Source: Bradyrhizobium canariense
Lineage (GTDB): Bacteria; Pseudomonadota; Alphaproteobacteria; Rhizobiales; Xanthobacteraceae
Assembly (NCBI RefSeq): GCF_018130465.1
Contig: NZ_JAFCKJ010000003.1
Coordinates: 496,001-560,000 of the forward strand
Reading direction: 5' to 3'
Length of the DNA stretch: 64,000 nt
Positions 34,185 to 43,476 of this stretch are shown here, one piece after another. The notes under the pieces are model-generated. The model saw nothing but the letters and a program-made list of their open reading frames with translations, searched no databases and had not been told where the DNA came from. Position 1 is the first letter of the stretch. Each line of letters starts with the position of its first letter. The position numbers and the translations under genes were made by a program.

Positions 34185-37100
34185 ATGCGGATTGAGCGGC
34201 GCCACACCACTTCGGGACAGTCACCTTACGCCGGGATCGATTTCCGGCTGACCACGTCGGAGATCAGGAATCCCGACGGCTCGGTCGTGTTCAAGCTTGA
34301 GAACGTCGAGGTGCCGACCGAGTGGTCGCAGGTCGCCTCCGACGTCCTCGCCCAGAAGTACTTCCGCAAGGCCGGCGTCGCAGCGCGCCTGAAGAAGGTC
34401 GAGGAAGAATCCGTCCCCTCCTTCCTGTGGCGCTCCGTGCCCGACACCGAGGCGCTCGCCCTCCTGCCCGAGAAAGAGCGCTTCGTCAGCGAGCTCTCGG
34501 CAAAGCAGGTGTTCGACCGCCTCGCCGGCTGCTGGACCTATTGGGGCTGGAAGGGTAACTACTTCTCCTCCGACGAGGACGCCCAGACCTTCTACGACGA
34601 GCTCCGCTACATGCTGACCATGCAGATGGTCGCGCCGAACTCGCCGCAATGGTTCAACACCGGTCTGCACTGGGCCTATGGCATCGACGGCCCCGGCCAG
34701 GGCCATTATTACGTCGACCCCTTCACCGGCAAGCTGACCCGCTCGAAATCCTCCTACGAGCACCCGCAGCCGCACGCCTGCTTCATCCAGGGCGTCGGTG
34801 ACGACCTCGTCAACGAGGGCGGCATCATGGACCTCTGGGTCCGCGAAGCCCGCCTATTCAAATACGGCTCCGGCACCGGCTCCAACTTCTCGCGCCTGCG
34901 CGGCGAAGGCGAACGCCTGTCCGGCGGCGGCCGCTCGTCCGGCCTGATGAGCTTCCTCAAGATCGGCGACCGCGCGGCGGGCGCGATCAAGTCGGGCGGC
35001 ACCACGCGCCGCGCGGCCAAGATGGTCGTGGTCGACGTCGATCACCCCGACATCGAGACCTATATCGACTGGAAGGTGAAGGAGGAGCAGAAGGTCGCGG
35101 CTCTCGTCACCGGATCCAAGATCAACCAGAAGCACCTCAAGGCCGTACTCAAGGCCTGCGTCAACTGCGAAGGCTCGGGCGACGATTGTTTTGACCCGGA
35201 GAAGAACCCGGCGCTCCGCCGGGAAATCAAGCTCGCGCGCCGCAGCCTGGTGCCTGACAATTACATCAAGCGCGTCATCCAGTTCGCCAAGCAAGGCTAC
35301 AAGGACATCCAGTTCGACGTCTACGACACCGACTGGGATTCGGAAGCCTATCTCACGGTGTCCGGCCAGAACTCCAACAACTCGGTCTCGCTCAAGGACG
35401 ACTTCCTGCGCGCGGTCGAGACGGACGGCGACTGGAATCTCGTGGGACGCACGACGAAGAAGATCACCAAGACGCTGAAGGCGCGCGACCTCTGGGAAAA
35501 AATCGGTTACGCCGCCTGGGCGTCGGCCGACCCCGGCCTGCACTTCAACACCACCATGAACGACTGGCACACCTGCAAGGCGTCCGGCGACATCCGCGCC
35601 TCCAATCCGTGCTCGGAATACATGTTCCTGGACGACACGGCGTGCAACCTCGCCTCCGCCAACCTGCTGACGTTCTACGACATCCCCTCCAAGCGCTTCG
35701 ACGTCGAAGGCTACGAGCACCTCTGCCGGCTCTGGACCATCGTGCTCGAAATCTCGGTGATGATGGCGCAGTTCCCGTCGAAGTCGATCGCCGAGCTCTC
35801 CTACGAGTTCCGTACGCTCGGCCTCGGCTACGCCAATATCGGCGGCCTCTTGATGACCATGGGCCTGTCCTATGACAGCAAGGAAGGCCGCGCGATCGCC
35901 GGCGCGCTGACCGCGATCATGACCGGCATCACCTACAAGACCTCGGCCGAGATGGCTTCCGAGCTTGGCACCTTCCCCGGCTACAAGAAGAACGCCGCGC
36001 ACATGCTGCGCGTGATCCGCAACCACCGCCGCGCCGCCCATGGCCAGTCCAACGGCTACGAGGCGCTGAGCGTCAACCCGGTGCCGATGGATCTGGTGTC
36101 CTGCCCGCAGGCCGACCTCGTCACCCATGCGCAAGCGGCCTGGGATGCGGCGCTCGAGCTCGGCGAGAAGCACGGCTATCGCAACGCCCAGACCACGGTG
36201 ATCGCGCCGACCGGCACGATCGGCCTCGTCATGGATTGCGACACGACGGGCATCGAGCCCGATTTCGCGCTGGTGAAATTCAAGAAGCTCGCCGGCGGCG
36301 GCTACTTCAAGATCATCAACCGCGCGGTCCCCGCAGCACTTCGCGCGCTCGGCTATCGCGAGAGCGAAATCGCGGAGATCGAAGCCTACGCCGTCGGCCA
36401 CGGCTCGCTCTCCAACGCGCCCGGCATCAACGCCTCGACGCTGAAGGCCAAGGGCTTCACCGACGAGGCCATCGCCAAGGTCGAGAAGGCGCTGCCGACC
36501 GCCTTCGACATCAAGTTCGCCTTCAACAAATGGACCTTTGGCGAAGACTTCATCCGCGACCAGCTCGGCATCGGCGCCGAGGCGATCGCAGCTCCCGGCT
36601 TCGACCTGCTCCAGGCCGTGGGCTTCACCAAGCGCGAGATCGAGGCGGCCAACGTCCACATCTGCGGCGCGATGACGGTGGAAGGTGCCCCGCACCTCAA
36701 GGCCGAGCACTATCCGGTGTTCGACTGCGCCAATCCCTGCGGCAAGGTCGGCAAGCGCTATCTGTCGGTCGAGAGCCACATCCGCATGATGTCGGCGGCG
36801 CAGCCCTTCATCTCGGGTGCGATCTCCAAGACCATCAACATGCCGAACGACGCCACTGTGGAGGACTGCAAGTCCGCCTACATGCTGTCGTGGAAGCTCG
36901 CGCTGAAGGCCAACGCGCTCTATCGCGACGGCTCCAAGCTCAGCCAGCCGCTCAACTCGCAGCTCATCAGCGACGATGAGGACGAGGACGATGCGGTCGA
37001 GTCGCTCTACGACAAGCCGATGGCGGCACGCACCGCCCAGGTCTCGGAAAAGATCGTCGAGAAGCTGGTCGAGCGCATCATCGTGATGCGCGAGCGCGAG

Positions 37101-37949
37101 AAGATGCCGGATCGCCGCAAGGGCTACACCCAGAAGGCGGTCGTCGGCGGCCACAAGGTGTATCTGCGCACCGGCGAGTATGACGACGGCCGCATCGGCG
37201 AGATCTTCATCGACATGCACAAGGAAGGCGCCGCACTCCGCTCCTTCATCAACAACTTCGCCATCGCGGTGTCGCTGGGTCTCCAGTACGGCGTGCCGCT
37301 CGACGAATATGTCGATGCCTTCACCTTCACCCGCTTCGAGCCGGCGGGCCCCGTGCAGGGCAACGACAGCATCAAGTACGCGACCTCGATCCTCGACTAT
37401 GTCTTCCGCGAACTGGCGGTGAGCTATCTGTCCCGCTTCGACCTCGCCCATGTCGATCCCAGCGAGACCGGGTTCGACGTGCTCGGCAAGGGCGTCGAGG
37501 AAGGCAAGGAGCCTGATGATCACGGCCACCGCGCCTCCAAGCTGGTGTCGCGCGGCCTTACCCGCTCCCGCACCGACAACCTCGTGGTGATGCGCGGCGG
37601 TTCGGCCGCGGTCGCCTCGGGCAACGACAGCGCGCCGGCCGGCGGCAGCAAGGTCACCTCGCTCGCCTCCCACGGCGCAGGCCGTGCCGGCGACGTCCTG
37701 GAAGGCGCGGTCGCGCTGAAGCAGGAAGTGGCCCACGACCTCTCGCCCACCGAGAAGTTAGAGGCCCTGCAGTGGAGCAAGTCCGGCACCGCGCAGACCC
37801 TGGTGCCCTCCAAGGCCGAACGCCGCGCGGAAGCGAAAGCAAAAGGCTACGAAGGCGAGATGTGCTCGGAGTGCGGCAACTTCACGCTGGTGCGGAACGG
37901 GACCTGCATGAAGTGCGATACTTGCGGCAGCACGACGGGGTGTTCGTGA
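34185..37949 (+). CDS. nrdJ: Adenosylcobalamin-dependent (class II) ribonucleotide reductase
   Basis: Reduces ribonucleotides to deoxyribonucleotides using adenosylcobalamin, without oxygen dependence; the main dNTP source in many rhizobia. A long form of 1254 aa. Features: first redox cysteine in [13 protein letters not shown] (near residue 200), glycine-rich [20 protein letters not shown], catalytic [20 protein letters not shown] (near 475), [20 protein letters not shown], and a C-terminal Cys cluster [22 protein letters not shown] that serves as redox relay and Zn ribbon. An Asp/Glu-rich linker is near residue 925. ATG 34185. Monocistronic, with its own terminator. Confidence 0.96.
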   Translation: MRIERRHTTSGQSPYAGIDFRLTTSEIRNPDGSVVFKLENVEVPTEWSQVASDVLAQKYFRKAGVAARLKKVEEESVPSFLWRSVPDTEALALLPEKERFVSELSAKQVFDRLAGCWTYWGWKGNYFSSDEDAQTFYDELRYMLTMQMVAPNSPQWFNTGLHWAYGIDGPGQGHYYVDPFTGKLTRSKSSYEHPQPHACFIQGVGDDLVNEGGIMDLWVREARLFKYGSGTGSNFSRLRGEGERLSGGGRSSGLMSFLKIGDRAAGAIKSGGTTRRAAKMVVVDVDHPDIETYIDWKVKEEQKVAALVTGSKINQKHLKAVLKACVNCEGSGDDCFDPEKNPALRREIKLARRSLVPDNYIKRVIQFAKQGYKDIQFDVYDTDWDSEAYLTVSGQNSNNSVSLKDDFLRAVETDGDWNLVGRTTKKITKTLKARDLWEKIGYAAWASADPGLHFNTTMNDWHTCKASGDIRASNPCSEYMFLDDTACNLASANLLTFYDIPSKRFDVEGYEHLCRLWTIVLEISVMMAQFPSKSIAELSYEFRTLGLGYANIGGLLMTMGLSYDSKEGRAIAGALTAIMTGITYKTSAEMASELGTFPGYKKNAAHMLRVIRNHRRAAHGQSNGYEALSVNPVPMDLVSCPQADLVTHAQAAWDAALELGEKHGYRNAQTTVIAPTGTIGLVMDCDTTGIEPDFALVKFKKLAGGGYFKIINRAVPAALRALGYRESEIAEIEAYAVGHGSLSNAPGINASTLKAKGFTDEAIAKVEKALPTAFDIKFAFNKWTFGEDFIRDQLGIGAEAIAAPGFDLLQAVGFTKREIEAANVHICGAMTVEGAPHLKAEHYPVFDCANPCGKVGKRYLSVESHIRMMSAAQPFISGAISKTINMPNDATVEDCKSAYMLSWKLALKANALYRDGSKLSQPLNSQLISDDEDEDDAVESLYDKPMAARTAQVSEKIVEKLVERIIVMREREKMPDRRKGYTQKAVVGGHKVYLRTGEYDDGRIGEIFIDMHKEGAALRSFINNFAIAVSLGLQYGVPLDEYVDAFTFTRFEPAGPVQGNDSIKYATSILDYVFRELAVSYLSRFDLAHVDPSETGFDVLGKGVEEGKEPDDHGHRASKLVSRGLTRSRTDNLVVMRGGSAAVASGNDSAPAGGSKVTSLASHGAGRAGDVLEGAVALKQEVAHDLSPTEKLEALQWSKSGTAQTLVPSKAERRAEAKAKGYEGEMCSECGNFTLVRNGTCMKCDTCGSTTGCS

Positions 37950-37998
37950 GGGGGTAACGCGTCAACAATCGTTAGGTCCGGGTGTGGCTCGGGCATCC

Positions 37999-38026
37999 AA
38001 AAGGGCGGCCGCGAGGCCGCCCTTTT
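37999..38026 (+). terminator. Rho-independent terminator of nrdJ
   Basis: AAAAGGGCGGCC-GCGA-GGCCGCCCTTTT: a 12-bp perfect stem with tetraloop and T-run. From here to 38251 the sequence is AT-rich and non-coding. Confidence 0.93.
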
Positions 38027-38251
38027 CTCTTTATCCAGCTAAAGAAGCGCCACAACCTTTGATTGCGATCGATGAAAATTAGTCACCTTCCAATTTTTGA
38101 TAGGGCCCTAGATGGCCAACTCCCATTAGCCTGCATCTACACGTTTAAGGCGCATTGAAGTCAGACGTCACCTGATGCATATTTTGCTTTGTACCTAAGC
38201 ATTGTTCTCATTGGATAGGCTCTTGCGCAAATGCGCGATGCGGGGTGAGAC

Positions 38252-38611
38252 ATGACAGAGGCTACAGACCATACTGAGCCGCCCAGTAAGGCGCCGCCAT
38301 CGTTTCTCGACCAGGCTGATAAGATCGCGAAAATCTTTGCGACCGTGGCAATTCCGATCATTCTTGGGGTCGGTGGCTGGATAATTCAGACGACAATTGA
38401 GCGTGACAAACAAGAGGCCGCGCGTATTCAGCAGGATCAGCAACGAGCGGTCGACAAAGACAAGATATCGCTCGAATACGTGAAGATCGCCAAAGACATC
38501 CTGACATCGACGGAAAAGGATCTCCCTAAGGAATTGACAACATGGTCGTGGCGGCTGATCGACGGGGTCTCGCCAGTCAAATTTGCCAAGGAGGATCTCG
38601 ATCGCTCATAG
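38252..38611 (+). CDS. Small hypothetical membrane protein with charged helical tail
   Basis: A 119-residue protein with no family I recognise. Residues 1-28 are hydrophilic; about 29-48 are one hydrophobic helix (FATVAIPIILGVGGWII); about 50-90 are Lys/Gln/Glu-rich and probably coiled-coil. ATG follows GGGGTGAGAC. The composition is AT-richer than surrounding genes. Its 3' end overlaps the open frame of the following lysozyme-like protein by 70 bp in the -1 frame, so the two may be coupled or may once have been one protein. The topology (one TM plus coiled coil) recalls anchors or spanin/holin-like accessory proteins, but this is not established. Confidence 0.65.
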   Translation: MTEATDHTEPPSKAPPSFLDQADKIAKIFATVAIPIILGVGGWIIQTTIERDKQEAARIQQDQQRAVDKDKISLEYVKIAKDILTSTEKDLPKELTTWSWRLIDGVSPVKFAKEDLDRS

Positions 38612-39201
38612 ACCGTAAGGAACGAATTCCCACTCCGACAACCGGTTCATCATTTCAGTCTCTAGCAGACGAATACAATCGGATGTTCAAGGAACTGATA
38701 CTGGCCGTCGAGAATCAGAAGGTAGACGGCATCGTCGACAAGGTTATTGCAAACAAAGCTCGATATTCAGAGATTGAAAGCAGAACAGGCGTACCGTGGT
38801 TTTTTGTCGGTGTAGTGCACTATCTAGAGAACGGACTGGATTTCCAAAAGTACCTATCGAACAATGATCCTCTCTCCGCCGTAACGGTGCATGTGCCTAA
38901 AGGCAGAGGACCGTTTGCTACTTGGGAAGATGGAGCTTCGGATGCGCTCCGAATAAGTGGGCTCATTGGAGCCACAGATTGGAGCACTGCTCGAATTCTG
39001 TTTCGACTGGAAGCGTGGAATGGATTTGGGTATCGGAGACGCCAAGTCAACAGCCCGTTTCTTTGGAATTGCACTTCGTATTACACGACAGGCTATTTCG
39101 TCAGCGACGGGGCATTTGATCCCGCGGCCATTCCGGAACGGTGCGGCGGGGCTATCTTGCTCAAGCGCTTGATGGATCGCCAACTCATAGCGAATCAGTA
39201 A
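38542..39201 (+). CDS. Lysozyme-like (peptidoglycan hydrolase family) protein
   Basis: A 219-residue frame. From about residue 42 it follows a lysozyme-like family seen in phages and cyanobacteria: LADEYNRMFKELILAVENQ, GVPWFFVGVVHYLENGLDF (probable catalytic Glu in YLEN), DPLSAVTVHVPKGRGPFATW, WSTARILFRLEAWNGFGYR and NSPFLWNCTSYYTTGYFVSDG. It would cleave the glycan backbone of peptidoglycan. The first 30-odd residues look like out-of-frame reading of the upstream gene, so the real start is unclear (ATG 38542 with AAGGA, or a frameshift fusion with 38252-38611). No signal peptide. Lower GC suggests acquisition. Confidence 0.65.
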   Translation: MVVAADRRGLASQICQGGSRSLIDRKERIPTPTTGSSFQSLADEYNRMFKELILAVENQKVDGIVDKVIANKARYSEIESRTGVPWFFVGVVHYLENGLDFQKYLSNNDPLSAVTVHVPKGRGPFATWEDGASDALRISGLIGATDWSTARILFRLEAWNGFGYRRRQVNSPFLWNCTSYYTTGYFVSDGAFDPAAIPERCGGAILLKRLMDRQLIANQ

Positions 39202-39213
39202 TCCCGCGAAATT

Positions 39214-39300
39214 GCGGTGACGGTGCACCAAATTCACTTGCTCCTTCCGGCCGATCTGCGGCTTCGGCTCGCGTTTGGTCAACGGTGCACTGTCACCGTC
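39214..39300. repeat. Inverted repeat downstream of the lysozyme-like gene
   Basis: GCGGTGACGGTGCACC (39214-39229) and GGTGCACTGTCACCGTC (39284-39300) are imperfect inverted copies about 54 bp apart. They lie at the right edge of the lower-GC pair. Nature unknown; a mobile-element scar or a simple hairpin. Confidence 0.55.
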
Positions 39301-39435
39301 ATCGAGACTGGTTCCAGCTTCGTTGCTCATCAACACCCTGCCGCCGAATTGCCTTTGCGGCCGAGCCCTTCCCTTCTAAACTCCCGATACCACCGGCATG
39401 GGTTCCGACGGGCCTGGTAGACGCGGAGTCAAATT

Positions 39436-39948
39436 ATGCCAACACCGGAAAGCTTCCCGATCGAGAAGATCTTCGTTCCCACGAAGCAGAAGAAAGCCGT
39501 CAAGCCCGAGATCGTCGCGGAGATCGCGGAAAGTATGCTGGACATCGGACAACAGGCCCCCATCTCCGTTCGGGTCGACGGAGACCGCCTCGTTCTGGTC
39601 GAGGGACTGCATCGGCTCGAAGCCTGCAAGGCGCTCGGCGAGACAACCATACTCGGTGTCATCGTCCCGGCGGAAGTCGCTCAACACAGGCCGCTGCTGT
39701 CCGAAGGACCCGCAGTCGAGGCAGAGCGCATCAAGATGGCGCGATTGAAACAGCTGCGCCTCGAGAAGGAAGCCGCAGAGGCATCGACGGCTGCCTTGAA
39801 GAGCGTCAACGCAACGGAAGCGCCGCGCACCCGTTCGACGAAAGGCGTTCGCAACACTCCGAAGGCACCGGGCCGGACTGCGGGATCGACACAGAAAACA
39901 TTGTCGGACTGGATCACGCAGCAAAAGGGCAGCGGCAACCGCTATTGA
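39436..39948 (+). CDS. Orphan ParB/sulfiredoxin-fold N-domain protein
   Basis: A 170-residue protein. Residues of about 5-85 form a ParB-like nuclease (ParB/Srx) domain: FPIEKIFVPTK, ISVRVDGDRLVLVEGLHRLEACKALGET, where EGLHRLEA replaces the ParB GERRxRA CTP-binding motif. It lacks the HTH and C-terminal dimer domains of chromosome-partition ParB; the C-terminal half is Lys/Ala/Thr-rich, with a short terminal SDWITQQKGSG. Such short proteins occur in prophages and defence or toxin loci as well as chromosomes. ATG follows CGGAGTCAAATT. No parA nearby. Confidence 0.8.
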   Translation: MPTPESFPIEKIFVPTKQKKAVKPEIVAEIAESMLDIGQQAPISVRVDGDRLVLVEGLHRLEACKALGETTILGVIVPAEVAQHRPLLSEGPAVEAERIKMARLKQLRLEKEAAEASTAALKSVNATEAPRTRSTKGVRNTPKAPGRTAGSTQKTLSDWITQQKGSGNRY

Positions 39949-40070
39949 TGGCCGGCGATTACGGTGTCCTTGCCTTTAACTGCCGATGTAGCTTCAACGC
40001 ACATCGCCGTAATCCGCGATACGGTCAGGCCGACACAACCGCGCCCGCCCGCGCCGCTGAGCCAACCGCC

Positions 40071-40538
40071 TCAACACACCACCAGATCGGTGTGGCCGAA
40101 TCCCTTGGAATAGTCGAGCAGCGAGATCACGGTCGGCGTCAGGCCGATCAGGCGAACCTCGGACGGGTTCGGCATCGGCAGGCCGGCGGCCTTCTGCTCC
40201 GGATAGCGCGACATCAGCAGGCGGATTGCCTTGTCGATTTCGGCCGGATCGGTCAGGGTTCGCGCCCGCGCCGCCATGGAGAGGCCGGTGATGTCCATCA
40301 CCTGCGCCGGGTCGTCGTCGATCGCGAGCGAGACCCGATCGTCCCGGGAGAGGTTTTGCGCCTTCTGGCTGTCGAGGCCGCACAGGAAATAAATGGTGAG
40401 ACCTTCGTTCGCATAGCCGACGGTCGTCACCTGCGGCCAGCCGTCCGCCCGCAAGGTCGCAATCCGCATGGTGCGGTGCTGGTCCAGCAAGGCCTGGATC
40501 TTCTCCTTGATCGAGTTGTCCATCGCGCGCCTCTGCAT
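40071..40538 (-). CDS. Pyridoxamine 5'-phosphate oxidase-like (FMN/F420 split-barrel) protein
   Basis: A 155-residue flavin-binding split-barrel protein: HRTMRIATLRADGWPQVTTV, GLTIYFLCGLDSQKAQNL, RVSLAIDDDPAQ, and a late PSEVRLIGLTPTVISLLDYS. The family includes FMN- or F420-dependent reductases and uncharacterised general stress proteins. Either ATG 40538 (after GAGGGGCCGAC) or ATG 40523 (after AGAGGCGCGCG) would work. It lies downstream of a membrane-anchored cytochrome c gene on the same strand with a 101-bp gap, so the two might share a transcript. Confidence 0.83.
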   Translation of the reverse strand: MQRRAMDNSIKEKIQALLDQHRTMRIATLRADGWPQVTTVGYANEGLTIYFLCGLDSQKAQNLSRDDRVSLAIDDDPAQVMDITGLSMAARARTLTDPAEIDKAIRLLMSRYPEQKAAGLPMPNPSEVRLIGLTPTVISLLDYSKGFGHTDLVVC

Positions 40539-40639
40539 GTCGGCCCCTCGGGAACGATATCCGGTCGCGCACGCGATGATGTTGACGCGCCTCAAGTCCT
40601 GAGGCTCGGCGGGACGCGAAGCGCCCCCATCAACTGCGG

Positions 40640-41005
40640 CTAGTCGTTCCTCAGGCTCAGGATGTAGCTCACCAGCGCATCGGCCTGATCGGGCGCGACG
40701 ATCAGATTCGGCATGTTCTGGTGGCTGGTCTTCAAGAACACCTTCAGCGAAAGCGCGGTGGTGCCGTTGCGGTTCGCGATGGCTTCGAAGCTCGGGGCCG
40801 GATCGAACAGTCCGGCCATGCCCGGCTCGACCGCGTGACACGTCTGGCACCACGCTTGCGCGAGACGATGCCCTTCCGATGCCGCGCGCACGGCTGCCCT
40901 GGATGCCCCGCCGGCGCTGTGGACGATCATGACAAGAAACAGCCCCGACAACGCGATCAGGATGCCGAGGTCGACATAACTGCGAATGCTCCGCGACATA
41001 GCCAT
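40640..41005 (-). CDS. Membrane-anchored monohaem cytochrome c
   Basis: A 121-residue class I-type cytochrome. An N-terminal hydrophobic segment at about 11-31 acts as anchor or uncleaved signal. The haem site is CQTCH (Cys-53, Cys-56, His-57), and the probable sixth ligand is Met-98 in SHQNMPNLIV. The C-terminal helix ends DALVSYILSLRND, typical of small periplasmic electron carriers. It would carry electrons in the periplasm; the partner is unknown and no oxidase or dehydrogenase gene is adjacent. ATG 41005. Confidence 0.88.
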   Translation of the reverse strand: MAMSRSIRSYVDLGILIALSGLFLVMIVHSAGGASRAAVRAASEGHRLAQAWCQTCHAVEPGMAGLFDPAPSFEAIANRNGTTALSLKVFLKTSHQNMPNLIVAPDQADALVSYILSLRND

Positions 41006-41212
41006 ACCTCGCCATTGCTTGGCAGCTTCGCAAGCCTAGGCCGGCGCGAGCAGACAGAATTGATCCCGATCAAGCGGGCCTCGATCCGCACCCCGAGCCC
41101 GCCATAATTTCTCCTTCGCACGCGCGTTGTGTTGGACAGCGGCGCGACCTATCCTTCCCGCGATAGGACTGCCGCACTCCCATTGACGCCCGACTGGTTG
41201 GAGAGCGCATCG

Positions 41213-42244
41213 GTGCCTGAAGCGAACGACCCCAAACCTGATGCGCCCAAGCCTGATGGCCCCAAGCCTGATGCCCCCAAGCCGGACGCGGTGCGCGCCG
41301 ATGGCGGGCTGGCGCGGGCCTACGACCAGATCAAGAGCGCAGAGCAAGATCTTGCGCGGCTGGACCGGCTGGTTTCCGGAATGGAACGCGGCAGCGAGGG
41401 CCCGCGGATCTCGCGAGCAAGCGCCGGTGTGGAAGCTGTCGAGGCCCCCAAGGACACGACCTCCGGGGACGAGCCTCCCAACGACAAGTTGCCGGCGCCG
41501 GATAGCAAGGTTCGCGATCACGGCCTGAAAGGAAATCGGCCCATGCGGCGCGCCTTGGTTGGCATCGTGCTGGCGATCGGCATTCTCGGTGCCGCCTTCG
41601 CTTCGCACTATCGCGATGAGGCCAAGTCGATGACCAGGTCGATCGTGGCGCGATGGGCTCCGCCAGCCTCCAATCGGCCTCCGCAAGCCTCCGCGGTCGA
41701 AAGCCCGGCGCAACCGCCGGCCGTGCAGCTGGCTGCCGCGGATGAGCCCGGCACGGTGCCCGCGCCGCCGGTCGGCAAGGACACGGAGAGCGCTGCAGGG
41801 TTTGACGCTTCGAGACCGGACGCTTCAAAAACTGGCCCCACAGCACCCGCCCCGTCGTCCTCTGATCTCGCGCAATCGCTCAAGACCATCACCAGCGAGC
41901 TAGCGAACATCAATGGAAAGCTCGAGCAACTGAAAAGCCGCAACGAGCAGACGCTGCGCGAGCAGGCCGACACCATTCAGCAGCTCAAGGCGGCGCAGGA
42001 GAAGGATGCGGCGGACAATGCGCGCCTCGCCGCTCAGGTCCAGGCGCTGCAAACGCAACTGACGACTTCATCCGCATCTGCACCCGCGAAACCCGTCGTG
42101 CGGAGCGTGACGAGCAACGATAATGCTGCGCCTGCACGGCCGCACGTGCAGGCGGCCGCACCTCGGCGGCCCAGGCCGCCGCGTGGACCCTGGATGCCCC
42201 CGCCTTATATGGCCGACCCCTACTACGGCGATCCGGATTGGTGA
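41213..42244 (+). CDS. Hypothetical single-pass membrane protein with Pro-Lys-Asp repeats and coiled coil
   Basis: A 343-residue protein with no recognised domain. Near the N-terminus are four PKPDA/G repeats (about residues 7-25). One hydrophobic helix lies at about 112-133 (ALVGIVLAIGILGAAFASHY). A Pro/Ala-rich stretch follows, then a coiled coil at about 220-285 (LKTITSELANINGKLEQLKS), and the tail is Pro/Arg/Tyr-rich (PYMADPYYGDPDW). GTG 41213 with GGAG upstream is preferred; the frame is open back to TTG 41129. Layout suggests a cytoplasmic N-part and a periplasmic coiled coil. Similar proteins of unknown role are widespread in Bradyrhizobium. Confidence 0.7.
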   Translation: MPEANDPKPDAPKPDGPKPDAPKPDAVRADGGLARAYDQIKSAEQDLARLDRLVSGMERGSEGPRISRASAGVEAVEAPKDTTSGDEPPNDKLPAPDSKVRDHGLKGNRPMRRALVGIVLAIGILGAAFASHYRDEAKSMTRSIVARWAPPASNRPPQASAVESPAQPPAVQLAAADEPGTVPAPPVGKDTESAAGFDASRPDASKTGPTAPAPSSSDLAQSLKTITSELANINGKLEQLKSRNEQTLREQADTIQQLKAAQEKDAADNARLAAQVQALQTQLTTSSASAPAKPVVRSVTSNDNAAPARPHVQAAAPRRPRPPRGPWMPPPYMADPYYGDPDW

Positions 42245-42426
42245 GCCCGCAGGGCGGATGAGCCGCCGGCGCGGAGCGCCGCTCGCTGGCGAACTGCCCG
42301 CTTCCCGTCAGCCCGTTGACTTCGATCGACACCCGCCTCAGCGCCGTCGGCCTCTTCCAGATGACCGGTCCGGCCTTTACGGAGCCGCCAACCGAAGGCG
42401 GCCCCGGATGTTGCGTGGGTTTGCGA

Positions 42427-42654
42427 TTAGCGCCAACCGCGATGACGGCCCCGGCTCCAGCCGTAGTGATGACCGCGGCCGCCGCGTCCCATGTGACCGT
42501 GGCCATGTCCATGACCTCCGCGTGCGAGAATCACCGGACTGTCGGAGCCGGCGACCAACGTCTCCGCCGTCACCCGGGGCATGGCAGAAGCGGATAGCGT
42601 CGACATTGCCGCGACCGCGCATGCGGCAAAGCCGATCAACAATAGACGTTTCAT
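42427..42654 (-). CDS. Small exported His/Gly-rich protein
   Basis: A 75-residue precursor. Signal peptide of about 24 residues (LLLIGFAACAVAAMSTLSAS). The mature part ends in a His/Gly/Arg-rich tail (GGHGHGHGHMGRGGRGHH, then YGWSRGRHRGWR), which might bind metal ions. No named family. ATG 42654. It belongs to a run of small exported or membrane proteins (42.4-45.1 kb). The 182 bp between this gene and 42244 hold a short fragment resembling a lytic transglycosylase motif. Confidence 0.7.
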   Translation of the reverse strand: MKRLLLIGFAACAVAAMSTLSASAMPRVTAETLVAGSDSPVILARGGHGHGHGHMGRGGRGHHYGWSRGRHRGWR

Positions 42655-42789
42655 GTTGGGGATTCTCCAGCAGCCGCGTGATCGCAGCAGATGTGAATGC
42701 TTCCGCCGCCCTTATGTTCCATCGAGGCATCAGGGCACGGCAATCGACGCGAGCACTCCTGCGCCAGCACACAAGCTCGCGGACCGGCA

Positions 42790-43008
42790 TCAACAACGCG
42801 TCGAGATCTGAAGCTCCATCAACGCCATGCGCTGCAGGACAATAGGGTCTCGCTCGCCCTCCTTCGCGGTGCGAAGGATCGTTTCCGCCATGGCCTGGAT
42901 GTGCGCGGAGCTGACCGGGACAGGCAGTGACGCAACCGCCGTGTCCAGCGCAGCTTTCATGATGCCGATGGTTTCAGGCGAAAAAGATGCATTCGAAAAG
43001 TCTAGCAT
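42790..43008 (-). CDS. Small hypothetical protein
   Basis: A 72-residue, mostly helical, soluble protein (SPETIGIMKAALDTAVASLP; AHIQAMAETILRTAKEGERD). No signal peptide or membrane segment. I recall similar short proteins as conserved hypotheticals in Bradyrhizobium. ATG 43008; the gene lies between two other minus-strand small genes but with gaps of about 80-135 bp, so operon membership is uncertain. Codon use matches its neighbours, which supports coding. Confidence 0.6.
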   Translation of the reverse strand: MLDFSNASFSPETIGIMKAALDTAVASLPVPVSSAHIQAMAETILRTAKEGERDPIVLQRMALMELQISTRC

Positions 43009-43088
43009 GCTGGCTCCGATCCGGCGGTCACCACGAGCAGCTTTGTCGCCGGCCTCTCACCGGCGCCTGATGCCGCTGCGTGCATGGG

Positions 43089-43394
43089 TCACCAGCGCCG
43101 ACCCCAGCTCCCGCGCCAGCTGCTTCCCCATCCACCGCCACCGCGGACCAGCCGGACGACAAGGAGCAGCAGGACCGCGCCTATGGTCGCGTTGACGATC
43201 GCGCTGATGATGCCGCTGCCAAGATGCACGCCGAGCCGAGGCAACAACCAGCTGCCGACAAATGCGCCCAGGATTCCGATAATGACATCACCGATGATCC
43301 CAAAGCCGGTCCCGCGAACGATCTGGCCCGCCAACCAGCCGGCGACGAGACCTACAAACAAGATGACCAGAAGGCTTTCGCCGGACATGTTCAT
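43089..43394 (-). CDS. GlsB/YeaQ/YmgE-family stress membrane protein
   Basis: A 101-residue protein of the transglycosylase-associated (GlsB/YeaQ/YmgE) family, despite the name not an enzyme. Three hydrophobic helices with the family pattern LLVILFVGLVAGWLAGQIVR, GIIGDVIIGILGAFVGSWLL and IISAIVNATIGAVLLLLVVR, then a Gly/Trp/Arg-rich tail. Members are often induced by envelope, osmotic or stationary-phase stress. ATG 43394 follows GAGGTCACGAA. Among other small envelope genes. Confidence 0.88.
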   Translation of the reverse strand: MNMSGESLLVILFVGLVAGWLAGQIVRGTGFGIIGDVIIGILGAFVGSWLLPRLGVHLGSGIISAIVNATIGAVLLLLVVRLVRGGGGWGSSWRGSWGRRW

Positions 43395-43427
43395 TTCGTG
43401 ACCTCAATCGCTTGGTTCGAATGGCAC

Positions 43428-43454
43428 AAAGGCCGCGGATTTCGCCGCGGCCTT
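43428..43454 (-). terminator. Hairpin terminator of the 43477-43794 gene
   Basis: AAAGGCCGCGG-ATTTCG-CCGCGGCCTT lies just beyond that gene's stop on the minus strand; the minus-strand tail is TTTGTG, so the T-run is short. Confidence 0.65.
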
Positions 43455-43476
43455 CAGAAAGCTGTGCTTGTTTAGC

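Noticed and set aside
34854-37736. A 960-codon open frame antisense to nrdJ
   Set aside because: It mirrors nrdJ codon by codon; long antisense frames are expected in GC-rich genes with strong third-position bias. The translation has no recognisable domain.
42316-42597. A 93-codon forward frame containing SAVGLFQM
   Set aside because: The transglycosylase-like part is too short and the remainder is antisense to the His-rich exported protein gene; kept only as a repeat observation.
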